In this document: piece after piece, positions 43,565 to 52,247 of the stretch | How the letters are laid out: each line of letters begins with the position of its first letter | Numbering within the stretch: position 1 is the stretch's first letter | Position numbers and translations under genes: made by a program | Assembly: GCF_000786105.1 (NCBI RefSeq) | Contig: NZ_JTEV01000021.1 | Span: forward strand, 1-64,000 | Length of the DNA stretch: 64,000 nt | Direction: 5' to 3' | Source of the DNA: Bdellovibrio sp. ArHS | GTDB lineage: Bacteria; Bdellovibrionota; Bdellovibrionia; Bdellovibrionales; Bdellovibrionaceae | Notes under the pieces: generated by a model | The model's database searches: none | What the model was told of the DNA's origin: nothing | Seen by the model: the letters and a program-made list of their open reading frames with translations, nothing else

Positions 43565-45969
43565 AAACCATCATTGCATTGCATGGCAACCCCGGTCACC
43601 CGGAAGATTGGACTCTTCTGCAAGAGGCCGTTCAGCCCTTGGGTTACACTCTTCACGCGGTCAAAGCCGACAGCGACGAATGGCTGAGTCTTTTAACTCG
43701 CGATTCCTCGAAAAAAATTCTTTTGGGACATTCCTGGGGTGGATACCGTATTTTGAAAACACTTCCGGCCTACGAAAAATATGTCGAGCAAGTGATCCTG
43801 GTGACTCCCTATCTAAAACCCGAGCGGGAAATTTCTGGCGTCGCCGGAGCTTTACTGAAGCTGCCGATTTTAGGTGATGCCTTGATAAAATCCAACTTTG
43901 CAAAATCGAAAGACGCCTTCTTGCAGGATCTATTTCATCCGTGGTCACTGGCTGACCATCCCTATTTGCAAAAAATCACCGCACGCTTTGATTGGCGTCT
44001 GTGGCAGGAAACGGCCTTCAACAAATTGAAAATGCAAAACAATCCTTGGACCCCTCAGGATGTCGTCAAAACACCGGTCACCGTCGTCTATGGCAGTGAA
44101 GACAAAATCACCGATGAGTCCATTCAGAATCAGATCGTCACTCAGTATCCGGCGCACAAAATTATCAAAACCGCCAAGGCAGGACACAGTCTTCTTTGGT
44201 CTCACATTCAAAACATCTTAGAAATTTTGCAGGAGAAATCAGGTATGTCCCACCCTTCTGAAAAAATTGGTTATTATCCCGGCGCGGATGAACGCAACAA
44301 CGTGATCAGCTATATGGAAAAACATCTGCGCGAATTTCCAGAGCGCGTCGCCCTGTCCTGGGTTTCCCGCGAGGCTTTGGCGAAATGGGATGGGAATCCG
44401 CACACTCGCCTGCCTCATGATCAAATCACCTACAAACATTTCGCTGCGCGAATTAATTCCTTTGCCAGAGGACTTTTGGATATCGGTATTCAAAAGGGAG
44501 ATCGGGTCATCATCTTCCTGCCGATGAGCCTAGACATGTACACGGCCATGTTCGCCGTGCAAAGAATCGGAGCCATCGCCGTCTTCCTGGATTCCTGGGC
44601 ACGTAGCCATCACCTAGGTGCTTCGGCAGAATGCGTCGGCCCCAAAGCGATGATCAGCTTTAATATGGCTTTTGAGCTGGTGAATCAGGTTCCAGAATTT
44701 CAATCCATGCCGATTCGAATCATGTACGGTCCGGGAGATAAATGCACGCACCGCTTTGAAGAGCTTCTGAAGAAAGATCCGTCGCCGATTGCGGCGGTGG
44801 AAAGTGAGTTCACCGCGTTGATTACTTTCACAACGGGCTCGACCGGAAAACCCAAAGGGGCCAACCGCACACATCGTTTTCTTTCGGCCCAGCACCATGC
44901 CCTTTCGCACGTGATTCCGTACACAGAAAAAGACAAGGACATGCCCGCGTTCCCGATCTTTAGTTTGAACAATTTGGCTTCGGGTGTGACCACGGTCTTG
45001 CCGGCGTTGGATTTGGCAGCCCCTTCCGAACGAGATTCTGCAATTCTGGCGTGTCAGATATTAAATGAAAATATTAACTGCACGACTCTTTCGCCGAGTA
45101 TGCTTGTTGGTTTAGCTCGCTACTGCAAGGAAAAGAATTTGATTTTAAAAGGTCTTCGCCGTGTCGTCACGGGAGGCGCTCCGATTTCTAAAGATGACGT
45201 CAAAGCCTTCTACGAAATCGCGCCACAAACTGAGCTCTGGATTTTATACGGCTCTACCGAGGCCGAACCCATGGCGCATATCGAGGGTCGCGACATGCTG
45301 AAAGAAAGCAAGATCACGGACCCTGAAATCATCGAAGAAGGCGTCAACGTGGGTCATATCAGCGAAGACATCGACTTCAAGTTCATCCGTATCAAAGACG
45401 GTCCTGTCGAACTGAAGAATTCCTCGTGGCAAGAAATCGAAGTTCCGACGGGTGAAATCGGCGAGTTTATCTGCACGGGCGACCATGTCTGCCGCGACTA
45501 CTACAACAATCCCGACGCCTTTAAAACCACGAAGATTCTGGATAACAAAGACCGCGTCTGGCATCGCACCGGCGATCTGGCTTACATCGATGGCGATAGA
45601 AATCTTTGGATTGTCGGCCGCGTGAATAATGCCATCGAAAGGGCCGGAAAATATTATTTCCCGGTACGCTCGGAAGTTCTTTTGAAACGTTTTGATTTTA
45701 CCTATCGCTGTGCTTTCTTAGGCGTTCCTGACGCAACACTGGGTCAGGCGACCTATGCCGTGGTGGAACTAAAGCAGGACATTGACGCCAAGTCATTTGA
45801 CTTTGAGTCGGCGAAAAAGGATATCCGCCGGGTTTTTGAAAAAAATAAAATTCCCGTGGACCAAATCAAATTCGTCAAAAAAATTCCTATGGACCCACGC
45901 CATCATTCCAAAGTGGAGTACAAAGTTCTGCGTGATCAACTCAACGATCCCGAGGTGATCATTGCTTAA
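43561..45969 (+). CDS. Fusion of alpha/beta-hydrolase and AMP-dependent acyl ligase (OleB-OleC-like order)
   Basis: An 802-residue two-domain protein. Residues 1-225 are an alpha/beta-hydrolase with nucleophile GHSWGG (Ser58), acid GSEDKI (Asp181) and AGHSLL (His209). Residues 240-802 are an ANL-superfamily ligase with TTGSTGKPKG (424-433), ILYGSTEAE, HRTGDLAYIDGD and a C-terminal SKVEYK lysine region. This order is that of OleB-OleC fusions, where OleC makes a beta-lactone and OleB decarboxylates it. OleA and OleD are not in the window, so the olefin pathway is not shown. A simple acyl-CoA or acyl-AMP ligase with a proofreading hydrolase is the alternative. Coupled at both ends. Confidence 0.85.
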   Translation: MKTIIALHGNPGHPEDWTLLQEAVQPLGYTLHAVKADSDEWLSLLTRDSSKKILLGHSWGGYRILKTLPAYEKYVEQVILVTPYLKPEREISGVAGALLKLPILGDALIKSNFAKSKDAFLQDLFHPWSLADHPYLQKITARFDWRLWQETAFNKLKMQNNPWTPQDVVKTPVTVVYGSEDKITDESIQNQIVTQYPAHKIIKTAKAGHSLLWSHIQNILEILQEKSGMSHPSEKIGYYPGADERNNVISYMEKHLREFPERVALSWVSREALAKWDGNPHTRLPHDQITYKHFAARINSFARGLLDIGIQKGDRVIIFLPMSLDMYTAMFAVQRIGAIAVFLDSWARSHHLGASAECVGPKAMISFNMAFELVNQVPEFQSMPIRIMYGPGDKCTHRFEELLKKDPSPIAAVESEFTALITFTTGSTGKPKGANRTHRFLSAQHHALSHVIPYTEKDKDMPAFPIFSLNNLASGVTTVLPALDLAAPSERDSAILACQILNENINCTTLSPSMLVGLARYCKEKNLILKGLRRVVTGGAPISKDDVKAFYEIAPQTELWILYGSTEAEPMAHIEGRDMLKESKITDPEIIEEGVNVGHISEDIDFKFIRIKDGPVELKNSSWQEIEVPTGEIGEFICTGDHVCRDYYNNPDAFKTTKILDNKDRVWHRTGDLAYIDGDRNLWIVGRVNNAIERAGKYYFPVRSEVLLKRFDFTYRCAFLGVPDATLGQATYAVVELKQDIDAKSFDFESAKKDIRRVFEKNKIPVDQIKFVKKIPMDPRHHSKVEYKVLRDQLNDPEVIIA

Positions 45970-46825
45970 CTGGTGGATTCTTATTAAAGAACGCTTCAGT
46001 CCGGCTTCTTATGTGCCCATGATCTTTTTATTCACAGGGGCCAACGGACTCTTTTTTGCCTCGGCGCAGGGACAGCCGTGGAATTGGGGACGCTTTGTCC
46101 TGGTTTTTCTTTTGCTGCTGTCCTTCTTTTTCCGCATGCGCCTTTTTGATGAAATCAAGGACTATGAGGTCGACGTTAAGGTCAACCCCACACGTCCCTT
46201 GGCTCGGGGAATTCTGACAGTGTCCCAAGTCAAGGTGGCATTGTTGGTTCTGATTGTCTTCGAAGTGGTCCTTGCCAGTTCGTTAGGACTTTTCTGCCTT
46301 CTTATTCATGCCGCCGCCATGGGTTACAGCCTTTTGATGTATGAAGAGTTTTTTGTCGGCGATGTCCTGCGCCCGCATCTGACAACCTATGCAGTGACCC
46401 ACACATTTGTCAGCGTACTTCTGGGTCTTTCTAGCGGCGTGGCCATGACGAATATGAATCCGCAAGAACTCTCGCCGAAACTTTTGCTATTTGTCTTTAT
46501 GAACTGGGCGTTTTTTAATCTTTTTGAGTTTGCGAGAAAAACTTTCGCCTCTGCCGAGGAAAGACCGCACGTCCCTTCCTATTCAAATATTTTTTCCGAC
46601 AAAGGAGCTTGGGCTCTTTCCCTGAGTCAGGCGATCTTGGGCGTGGGGGTTGTTTACTATCTTCTTCCGCACTGGATCTGGCCCGCGTCTTTGACCGCTT
46701 ACATTGTTTTAAGTTCAGTTTATATTATTAAAAAAACCACCCCTGCTGCGCAATTCTTCCGTGCGATATCCGGGGTTTATTTGCTGTTTCACTATGCCCT
46801 AGTGATCTATATGTGGAGATCCTAA
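45962..46825 (+). CDS. UbiA-family membrane prenyltransferase
   Basis: TTG start at 45962, inside the end of the fusion gene, with GAGG 6 bases upstream. The 287-residue protein has about eight membrane helices. The first aspartate-rich motif is present: FDEIKDYEVD with Asp63, Asp67 and Asp71, then NPTRPLARG. The usual second DxxxD motif is not visible; its place is taken by EFARKTFASAEERP. The family transfers prenyl or polyprenyl chains from diphosphates to aromatic or sugar acceptors. The acceptor is unknown. Confidence 0.82.
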   Translation: MLNWWILIKERFSPASYVPMIFLFTGANGLFFASAQGQPWNWGRFVLVFLLLLSFFFRMRLFDEIKDYEVDVKVNPTRPLARGILTVSQVKVALLVLIVFEVVLASSLGLFCLLIHAAAMGYSLLMYEEFFVGDVLRPHLTTYAVTHTFVSVLLGLSSGVAMTNMNPQELSPKLLLFVFMNWAFFNLFEFARKTFASAEERPHVPSYSNIFSDKGAWALSLSQAILGVGVVYYLLPHWIWPASLTAYIVLSSVYIIKKTTPAAQFFRAISGVYLLFHYALVIYMWRS

Positions 46826-46827
46826 TT

Positions 46828-49506
46828 ATGCTGGTCACGCCAAAATCAACGCTGTTCTTTGCAAAAAATGAAGCCGGTGGAAAAGGCTTTAATCTGTATT
46901 TGATGTCGCAGGCGGGACTGCCCATTCCTGAATGGGTGGTGTTCGGCAAAAAGTACTTCCAGGAATTCCTGGATTCTCCGTCGGTGAAGACAACATTGTC
47001 GTTAATCATGCAAAGGCTGTTCAGCAAAGAAATTACTCCGTTGCAGGCCGAGGCCGAAGTTCGCGACCTGTTTGAAAAAACCGGGCTTTCTCAAAATCTT
47101 GCAGACTCTTTAGACAAAGCCCTGAAGGACTTAGGGGCCAACAATGTGTTTTCTGTGCGCTCGTCAGCAGCCGATGAAGACAGTCTGTCGCATTCGTTTG
47201 CAGGCCAGCTTTCAAGCTTTCTTTATGTATCTGGAAAAGAGGATATTCTTAAGTACATCCGTCAGTGCTGGATTTCTGCATTTTCCGAAAGAAGTCTGGT
47301 TTACCGTTTGGAAAACGGCATCGACCTTCAGAAAATTTCAGTGTCCGTGGTGTTACAGCGGATGATTGACCCAGATAAGTCCGGCGTTCTTTTCACCTGT
47401 GACCCCGTCGAAAAGAAAATCGATCGTTATGTCGTTTCCTCGGTCTATGGCGTCGGCGAAGGCTTGGTTTCAGGAACGCTGGATGCGGACTCGTTCTGGC
47501 TTGAGGCTCACTCAGGCAAACTGCTGAAAGAAGAAGTCGTCGAGAAAAAAGAGATGATGAAGAAATCTTCTTCCGGGCATTGCTCGACTTTACCTGTGCC
47601 CGCCCCGTTAGTGAATACGGCCTCGTTAACCCACGAGGAACTTTCCAAACTGTACCGCTTGGGTCACAAGATTCAAGAGCAGTATCACCGCCCCCAAGAT
47701 ATCGAGTGGGCTATTGAAGGTGGAAAAATCTATATTTTACAGACCCGCCCGGTCACAACTCTGCAGGCGGATCTTATCGGCTATCCAAATCTTTGGGACA
47801 ATTCTAACATCATTGAATCCTACGGCGGTTTGACGTCTCCGTTAAGCTTCAGCTTTGCTCTTCGCAATTACAAGGCCGTCTATGTGCAATTCTGCGAGGT
47901 TCTGGGAGTTCCGAACGAGATCATCAAAGACATGGATTCGTATTTGGGTTATATGCTCGGTTCATTGAATGGCCGTGTGTACTACAACCTCTTTAATTGG
48001 TACAAGCTGGTCGGAGTCCTGCCAGGATTTAAACAAAATCGTGAATTCATGGAAACCATGATGGGAGTCTCGGAAGCCTTAAGCGAGGAGATCGCAGATC
48101 GCATCAAACCGCATCCTTCCTGGGACACGTTAAGTGGGCGCATTCGCAAGGCGATCACCGGTTTTAATTTTATTAAATATCATTTCACCATTCAAAGCAC
48201 GGTGGATGATTTCCTCAAGACCTTCCATCGCGACTATGACAAGTATCGCAGTCTGCCTTTGAAGCGCATGCGCGGCGACCAGTTGATTCGCATCTACATG
48301 GAGCTGGAAAGAAACATGTTAGGTCGCTGGAAAGCTCCGATCATCAATGATTTTCTTTGCATGGTGCACTTCGGTCTTTTACGCAAACTCACCACGACAT
48401 GGCTTAAGGATTTGGATTCCACAATCCAAAACGACCTTCTTGCTGGTGAAGGCGGCTTGGAAAGTGCGGAACCCACCAAAGCTCTTTTACGTCTGGCCAA
48501 CAAAGCCGCACAAAACGCGGAGCTTCGTAAACTTATTGAAACTGTGGACCCCGCCGAGGGGCTAGAGGCTTTGAATCAATCTCCTTACCAAGAATTTTAT
48601 AAGTCCGTGCTCGATTATCTCGACAAATATGGCTTCCGTTGTATGAGCGAAATGAAATTGGAAGAAATCGATCTTTTAACGGACCCGAGCTATTTATTCG
48701 TCTGCTTGAAAAACTATTTGAAGTCCGGTCAGACCGAGATTCACGATGACTCTCACGAAAAGTCCTTGCGTGCGCAAGCTGAAAGCAAAGTCGCGTCGCA
48801 TTTGACGGGATTTAAGAAGACTTTTTATTTCTGGGTTCTTAAACATGCCCGTAAGGCCGTGAAGAATCGCGAGAACACACGTTTTGCGCGGACCCGGATT
48901 TACGGTATCGCCCGAACAATCTTCCAAACCATCGGCGAAGATCTGGCGACCATGGGCGCTTTGGAACAACCGCGGGATATTTTCTGGCTGACCATCGAAG
49001 AGGTGTTTGGCATCTATAACGGCACTTTGCCTTCTTTCAATTTAAAATCCTTCGTAGAGCTACGTAAAAAAGACTACGAAAAATTTAGCGAAGAAACAGA
49101 TCCTCGCGTGATGACTCGTGGTGCAGTTTATTGGGACAATACTTTTATCAAAGAAGAAATCCCTCAAGTCGCAGAATCCGGCGATTATGATTTGAAAGGT
49201 CTTCCTTGCTGCCCTGGGGTGCTTGAGGGCGTCGTCAAAGTCATCTTAAATCCAAGTGACAACTTAGAACTCAACGGAGAAATCCTGGTCACCGCGCGCA
49301 CCGATCCAGGCTGGGTCCCCTTGTATCCGGCAATCTCGGGTCTTTTGGTCGAACGAGGAAGTCTGTTATCCCACTCGGCCATCGTCGCTCGTGAAATGGG
49401 AATTCCCGCGATCGTCAGCATTCCAGGACTGACCAAAAGAATCAAATCAGGAATGCGTGTTCGCATTGACGCCAAGGCCGGAACCATTAAAATCCTTGAG
49501 GAATAA
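46828..49506 (+). CDS. PEP-synthase/rifampin-phosphotransferase-like enzyme
   Basis: I use the ATG at 46828, three bases after the UbiA stop, with GGAG inside the end of that gene; a GTG at 46813 is also in frame. The 892-residue protein has the three-part layout of the PEP synthase superfamily. An N-terminal ATP-grasp-like domain (GGKGFNLYLM, VRSSAADEDS, DIEWAIEGGKIYILQTRPV) is followed by a central domain of about 420 residues. The C-terminal swivelling phosphohistidine domain (RGSLLSHSAIVAREMGIPA) has His849. Layout and length fit rifampin-phosphotransferase-like enzymes, which phosphorylate a hydroxyl group, better than PEP synthase. The substrate is unknown. Confidence 0.85.
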   Translation: MLVTPKSTLFFAKNEAGGKGFNLYLMSQAGLPIPEWVVFGKKYFQEFLDSPSVKTTLSLIMQRLFSKEITPLQAEAEVRDLFEKTGLSQNLADSLDKALKDLGANNVFSVRSSAADEDSLSHSFAGQLSSFLYVSGKEDILKYIRQCWISAFSERSLVYRLENGIDLQKISVSVVLQRMIDPDKSGVLFTCDPVEKKIDRYVVSSVYGVGEGLVSGTLDADSFWLEAHSGKLLKEEVVEKKEMMKKSSSGHCSTLPVPAPLVNTASLTHEELSKLYRLGHKIQEQYHRPQDIEWAIEGGKIYILQTRPVTTLQADLIGYPNLWDNSNIIESYGGLTSPLSFSFALRNYKAVYVQFCEVLGVPNEIIKDMDSYLGYMLGSLNGRVYYNLFNWYKLVGVLPGFKQNREFMETMMGVSEALSEEIADRIKPHPSWDTLSGRIRKAITGFNFIKYHFTIQSTVDDFLKTFHRDYDKYRSLPLKRMRGDQLIRIYMELERNMLGRWKAPIINDFLCMVHFGLLRKLTTTWLKDLDSTIQNDLLAGEGGLESAEPTKALLRLANKAAQNAELRKLIETVDPAEGLEALNQSPYQEFYKSVLDYLDKYGFRCMSEMKLEEIDLLTDPSYLFVCLKNYLKSGQTEIHDDSHEKSLRAQAESKVASHLTGFKKTFYFWVLKHARKAVKNRENTRFARTRIYGIARTIFQTIGEDLATMGALEQPRDIFWLTIEEVFGIYNGTLPSFNLKSFVELRKKDYEKFSEETDPRVMTRGAVYWDNTFIKEEIPQVAESGDYDLKGLPCCPGVLEGVVKVILNPSDNLELNGEILVTARTDPGWVPLYPAISGLLVERGSLLSHSAIVAREMGIPAIVSIPGLTKRIKSGMRVRIDAKAGTIKILEE

Positions 49507-49509
49507 AAT

Positions 49510-49536
49510 GAGGGCGGGACTTCCCGTCCTCTCTTA
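49510..49536 (+). terminator. Possible terminator after the four-gene cluster
   Basis: GAGGGCGGG (49510-49518) pairs with CCCGTCCTC (49523-49531) around a 4-base loop with one G-T pair, followed by TCTTACT. The U tract is weak, but the position directly after the last stop fits an operon end. Confidence 0.5.
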
Positions 49537-49592
49537 CTCGCATCGGCGCCACCCGACTTGCTTTCTGATGGGTCCTTATCTATTGTAAAAAT

Positions 49593-50366
49593 ATGAAATT
49601 GATCACCTGGAATGTGAACGGCCTGCGCTCTGTACAACGTAAAAACTTTCGCGACTGGTTCGAAAACGAAAAGGCCGACATTGTCTGCCTTCAAGAAATA
49701 AAAATTTCTGAAGACGCGCTGAAAGAAGATGAAACCCTTTACCACCCCGCTCGCTATCATTCGGTCTGGAATTTCGCCGAAAAGCCGGGCTATTCGGGAT
49801 TAGCTCTTTATTCAAAAAAAGAACCCGAAGCCGTGCGCCGCGGTTTAGGCATTGAAAAGTTTGATCGTGAGGGCCGCTGGTTGGAAGCCGACTTCGGACC
49901 TAAGACCATCATCAATAGCTATTGGCCCAACAGTCAACGCGATCACGCACGTTTACCGTTTAAATTGGAATTTTGCGCGGCTGCGGAAAAACGACTGCAG
50001 GCTCTGCGCAAAAAAGGCCGCGAAGTCATCATCTGCGGTGACTTTAATATCGCCCACAAGGAAATCGACCTCAAGAATCCGAAAACCAATGTCAAAAATG
50101 CGGGCTTCCTTCCGGAAGAGCGCGCGTGGATGACCCACTTTTTAGAAAACTTAGAATGGGTCGACAGCTTCCGCAAATTTGAACAAGGCGGAAACCACTA
50201 CACCTGGTGGAGCTATCGTCCCGGAGTCCGCGAAAGAAACGTGGGATGGCGCCTGGATTACTTCCTGGTCAACAAAGAGGCCTCGGATCGCCTTAAAGCC
50301 GTCAGCCATTTGCCTGAGGTGATGGGCTCTGACCACTGCCCAGTCCGACTGACCTTGAAGAAGTAA
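49593..50366 (+). CDS. xth: Exodeoxyribonuclease III
   Basis: A 257-residue AP endonuclease/exonuclease of the ExoIII family: MKLITWNVNGLRSV, CLQEIKI (metal Glu), ICGDFNIAHKEIDL (catalytic Asp and Asn), WRLDYFLVN and a terminal GSDHCPV (catalytic Asp and His). It cuts abasic sites and removes 3' blocks during base excision repair. It stands alone after the terminator-like hairpin. Confidence 0.95.
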   Translation: MKLITWNVNGLRSVQRKNFRDWFENEKADIVCLQEIKISEDALKEDETLYHPARYHSVWNFAEKPGYSGLALYSKKEPEAVRRGLGIEKFDREGRWLEADFGPKTIINSYWPNSQRDHARLPFKLEFCAAAEKRLQALRKKGREVIICGDFNIAHKEIDLKNPKTNVKNAGFLPEERAWMTHFLENLEWVDSFRKFEQGGNHYTWWSYRPGVRERNVGWRLDYFLVNKEASDRLKAVSHLPEVMGSDHCPVRLTLKK

Positions 50367-50412
50367 TAAAGACTTAATTTGAGTTTCGCTAAAGTTTAGG
50401 GTACGAAAAAGT

Positions 50413-51282
50413 ATGACATATTTAGCCCTAAAAATTTCCGCGATTCTTATGATCCTCGCCTCTTCTTTGACTGTGCATGCCAAGGAACTGATGCCACCGA
50501 CGTTAATACGTCAGAGCTATAGCTACGACACCGAGATCAAAAACGCTGATGATCTTTACAATATCACCGTGACCAACAAGCTGGCCATCAGCACAGACTG
50601 GGACGATGATACGGTCTTGGAAATGAAGTTCGATGGCTCTTCCACTGTGGTAAAGATCACAGGCCAGCAAGGAAAAGACGGAGCTCTTGAATTCAAGGCG
50701 ACTGTCGATAAAAACTACCCCGCAAATTTACAAAAACCTGATCTTCAATTTGAGAACTATGATCTAAATATCTCTCTACCTGGCTGGCATGCCCTTAAAA
50801 ACGGCGTGGCGAAAACACAATATCGCTATGTCAATAATGGTGACGCGACGGCCTGGATGTCTTTTGCCTCCGCGCTGGAACCTTTTATTATCCACCAAGA
50901 TGAACTCAAATTTGCGAGTCTCGTCGGCACGCCTAAAAACAAATCCCTGACGAACTGGGTGGACCTGTTTTTATCAAAAATCATTTTATCAAATTACAAC
51001 CTGACTTACTCTTTGCGGGTTTCGTATGAATATCCGTTAGAACCGGCTTCCCCGAACACAGAGTGGGTCGTGCTTCCTGTTTTATTGCTTGCGCCAAACA
51101 GCTACGACAAAACGGATGCAGGACAAATAGCTAAGGCTATCGAGTCCTATATCAATGCCGAGCGCCCTGAGGCCGACGGCGCGCAGCTCGTCTTTTCCAT
51201 CGACGTCTATCGAAGCAATCAAACCCCTCTACTGCAAGTGCAAGAGGCTGAGTTACCCCTAACCTCCATCACCTGGAAATAG
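50413..51282 (+). CDS. Exported protein of unknown function
   Basis: A 289-residue protein with a signal peptide (SSLTVHAKE). The mature part is beta-rich and polar (SYSYDTEIKNADDLYN, NYDLNISLPGWHALKN), with no membrane helix, lipobox or recognised motif. It begins about 45 bases after xth and is followed by a perfect small hairpin, CGGGCC/GGCCCG, at 51292-51308. Confidence 0.6.
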   Translation: MTYLALKISAILMILASSLTVHAKELMPPTLIRQSYSYDTEIKNADDLYNITVTNKLAISTDWDDDTVLEMKFDGSSTVVKITGQQGKDGALEFKATVDKNYPANLQKPDLQFENYDLNISLPGWHALKNGVAKTQYRYVNNGDATAWMSFASALEPFIIHQDELKFASLVGTPKNKSLTNWVDLFLSKIILSNYNLTYSLRVSYEYPLEPASPNTEWVVLPVLLLAPNSYDKTDAGQIAKAIESYINAERPEADGAQLVFSIDVYRSNQTPLLQVQEAELPLTSITWK

Positions 51283-51291
51283 CAGCGCACT

Positions 51292-51308
51292 CGGGCCGAA
51301 AAGGCCCG
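51292..51308 (+). terminator. GC-rich hairpin after the exported protein gene
   Basis: CGGGCC and GGCCCG form a 6-base-pair stem around GAAAA, ten bases after the stop. No U tract follows, so it may protect the 3' end or act as a weak terminator. Confidence 0.35.
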
Positions 51309-51333
51309 CATGTCGTTTCAAATTCGGCGAATT

Positions 51334-51392
51334 ATTCTTCTTAAATAACTCATCGGCTGAAAAAATGAGTTCACCTTCCGATAAAGAAGAAT
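51334..51392 (+). repeat. Nested inverted repeats in the leader of the metalloprotease gene
   Basis: An outer perfect pair ATTCTTCTT (51334-51342) / AAGAAGAAT (51384-51392) encloses a second perfect pair AACTCAT (51347-51353) / ATGAGTT (51365-51371). The element ends about 23 bases before the ATG at 51416 and runs into TCTTTTCC. It could be a terminator for the upstream gene or a regulatory leader for the downstream one. Confidence 0.5.
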
Positions 51393-51415
51393 TCTTTTCC
51401 TGCAAATGAGGCGAC

Positions 51416-52207
51416 ATGCGACGCTATCTAGTGTGTTTATTTCTTATTTTTATATCGAAAATTTCTGCAGCCCAGTCGTCTAAAAACACTACTTTCATCT
51501 TAGAAACAGTCAATAATCTGAATCAGCCCCCCGGCAACAATCGCTGTGATGATTTCATGGACTCCAGAGCAAAAGCAGAAATCATGGATTGGACCGATGC
51601 CGGATTCAAAAATCCAGAAATTCATTCTATAAATCTTGCTCGGGACAACGCTCAGAGAAGTCGATTCACTCATGAGTTCAGGCTATCAGCTGTGATGTTC
51701 AGAAATACCGGATGGAGTCCTGAAGTCCTCCGCAGTTCCCTTCTAAGAGTGGCAGAAATATACAGTCAATGCGGAATAAAATTGGCAGATGCGAAGCTGA
51801 TTGTCGTCGATGCCCCCAACGACTGGCTGGATATCGATCATAATCGGTATGCTCAGATCGCCCAAATGATTCCGCAAAGTGCTGCGCGACCGATTTTAGC
51901 ATTTGTTCGGGCAGACGGCAGACATGGAGACACAGGCTACGCCTACCGCCGAGGACGATTCGGACAAGCTGCCACCGTCGACACCGGATGGATCACGAAC
52001 GAAGTGAACAGCGACACCTATAAAAAAATCCGGACATCAGGTTACAGTCCCTTGGCCCATGAACTAGCCCACATCCTAGGCAACTCAGGACATGTGATCG
52101 GCGACGAAAAAAACCTTCTGGGAAACTCTCCCGTCACCGTGAACAATCACATCACCAAAGAACAATGCGAAACCTTTAAAAGACACCCCTCAATAACGCC
52201 TCTATAG
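51416..52207 (+). CDS. Exported zinc metalloprotease-like protein (HExxHxxGxxGH)
   Basis: The ATG at 51416 follows GAGG. The 263-residue protein has a signal peptide (FISKISAAQSS) and the extended metzincin-type zinc motif HELAHILGNSGH at residues 215-226, which supplies three histidine ligands and the catalytic Glu. An upstream domain of about 190 residues has no recognised signature. No Met-turn can be assigned with certainty. A secreted protease would suit predation, but activity is not proven. Base use looks more A/T-rich at the 5' end than in neighbours. Confidence 0.72.
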   Translation: MRRYLVCLFLIFISKISAAQSSKNTTFILETVNNLNQPPGNNRCDDFMDSRAKAEIMDWTDAGFKNPEIHSINLARDNAQRSRFTHEFRLSAVMFRNTGWSPEVLRSSLLRVAEIYSQCGIKLADAKLIVVDAPNDWLDIDHNRYAQIAQMIPQSAARPILAFVRADGRHGDTGYAYRRGRFGQAATVDTGWITNEVNSDTYKKIRTSGYSPLAHELAHILGNSGHVIGDEKNLLGNSPVTVNNHITKEQCETFKRHPSITPL

Positions 52208-52217
52208 CCTCACAAAA

Positions 52218-52247
52218 GGCACCCAAACAGGGATCGAACCTTGTGCC
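52218..52247 (-). other. tRNA-like 3' fragment (T-loop plus acceptor-like arm)
   Basis: On the minus strand this reads GGCAC...GGTTCGATCCC...GTGCC: a T-loop consensus (GGTTCGATCCC) enclosed by a 5-base-pair GGCAC/GTGCC pair. The T stem itself pairs poorly, and no anticodon arm or D arm precedes it. It looks like the relic of a tRNA 3' end, as left by an integration event. It lies about 160 bases beyond tRNA-Ala. Confidence 0.4.

Noticed and set aside
46828-49506. The phosphotransferase-like gene as ppsA of central metabolism
   Set aside because: The central domain and the gene context do not match; I could not find a pyruvate-site signature and left the substrate open.
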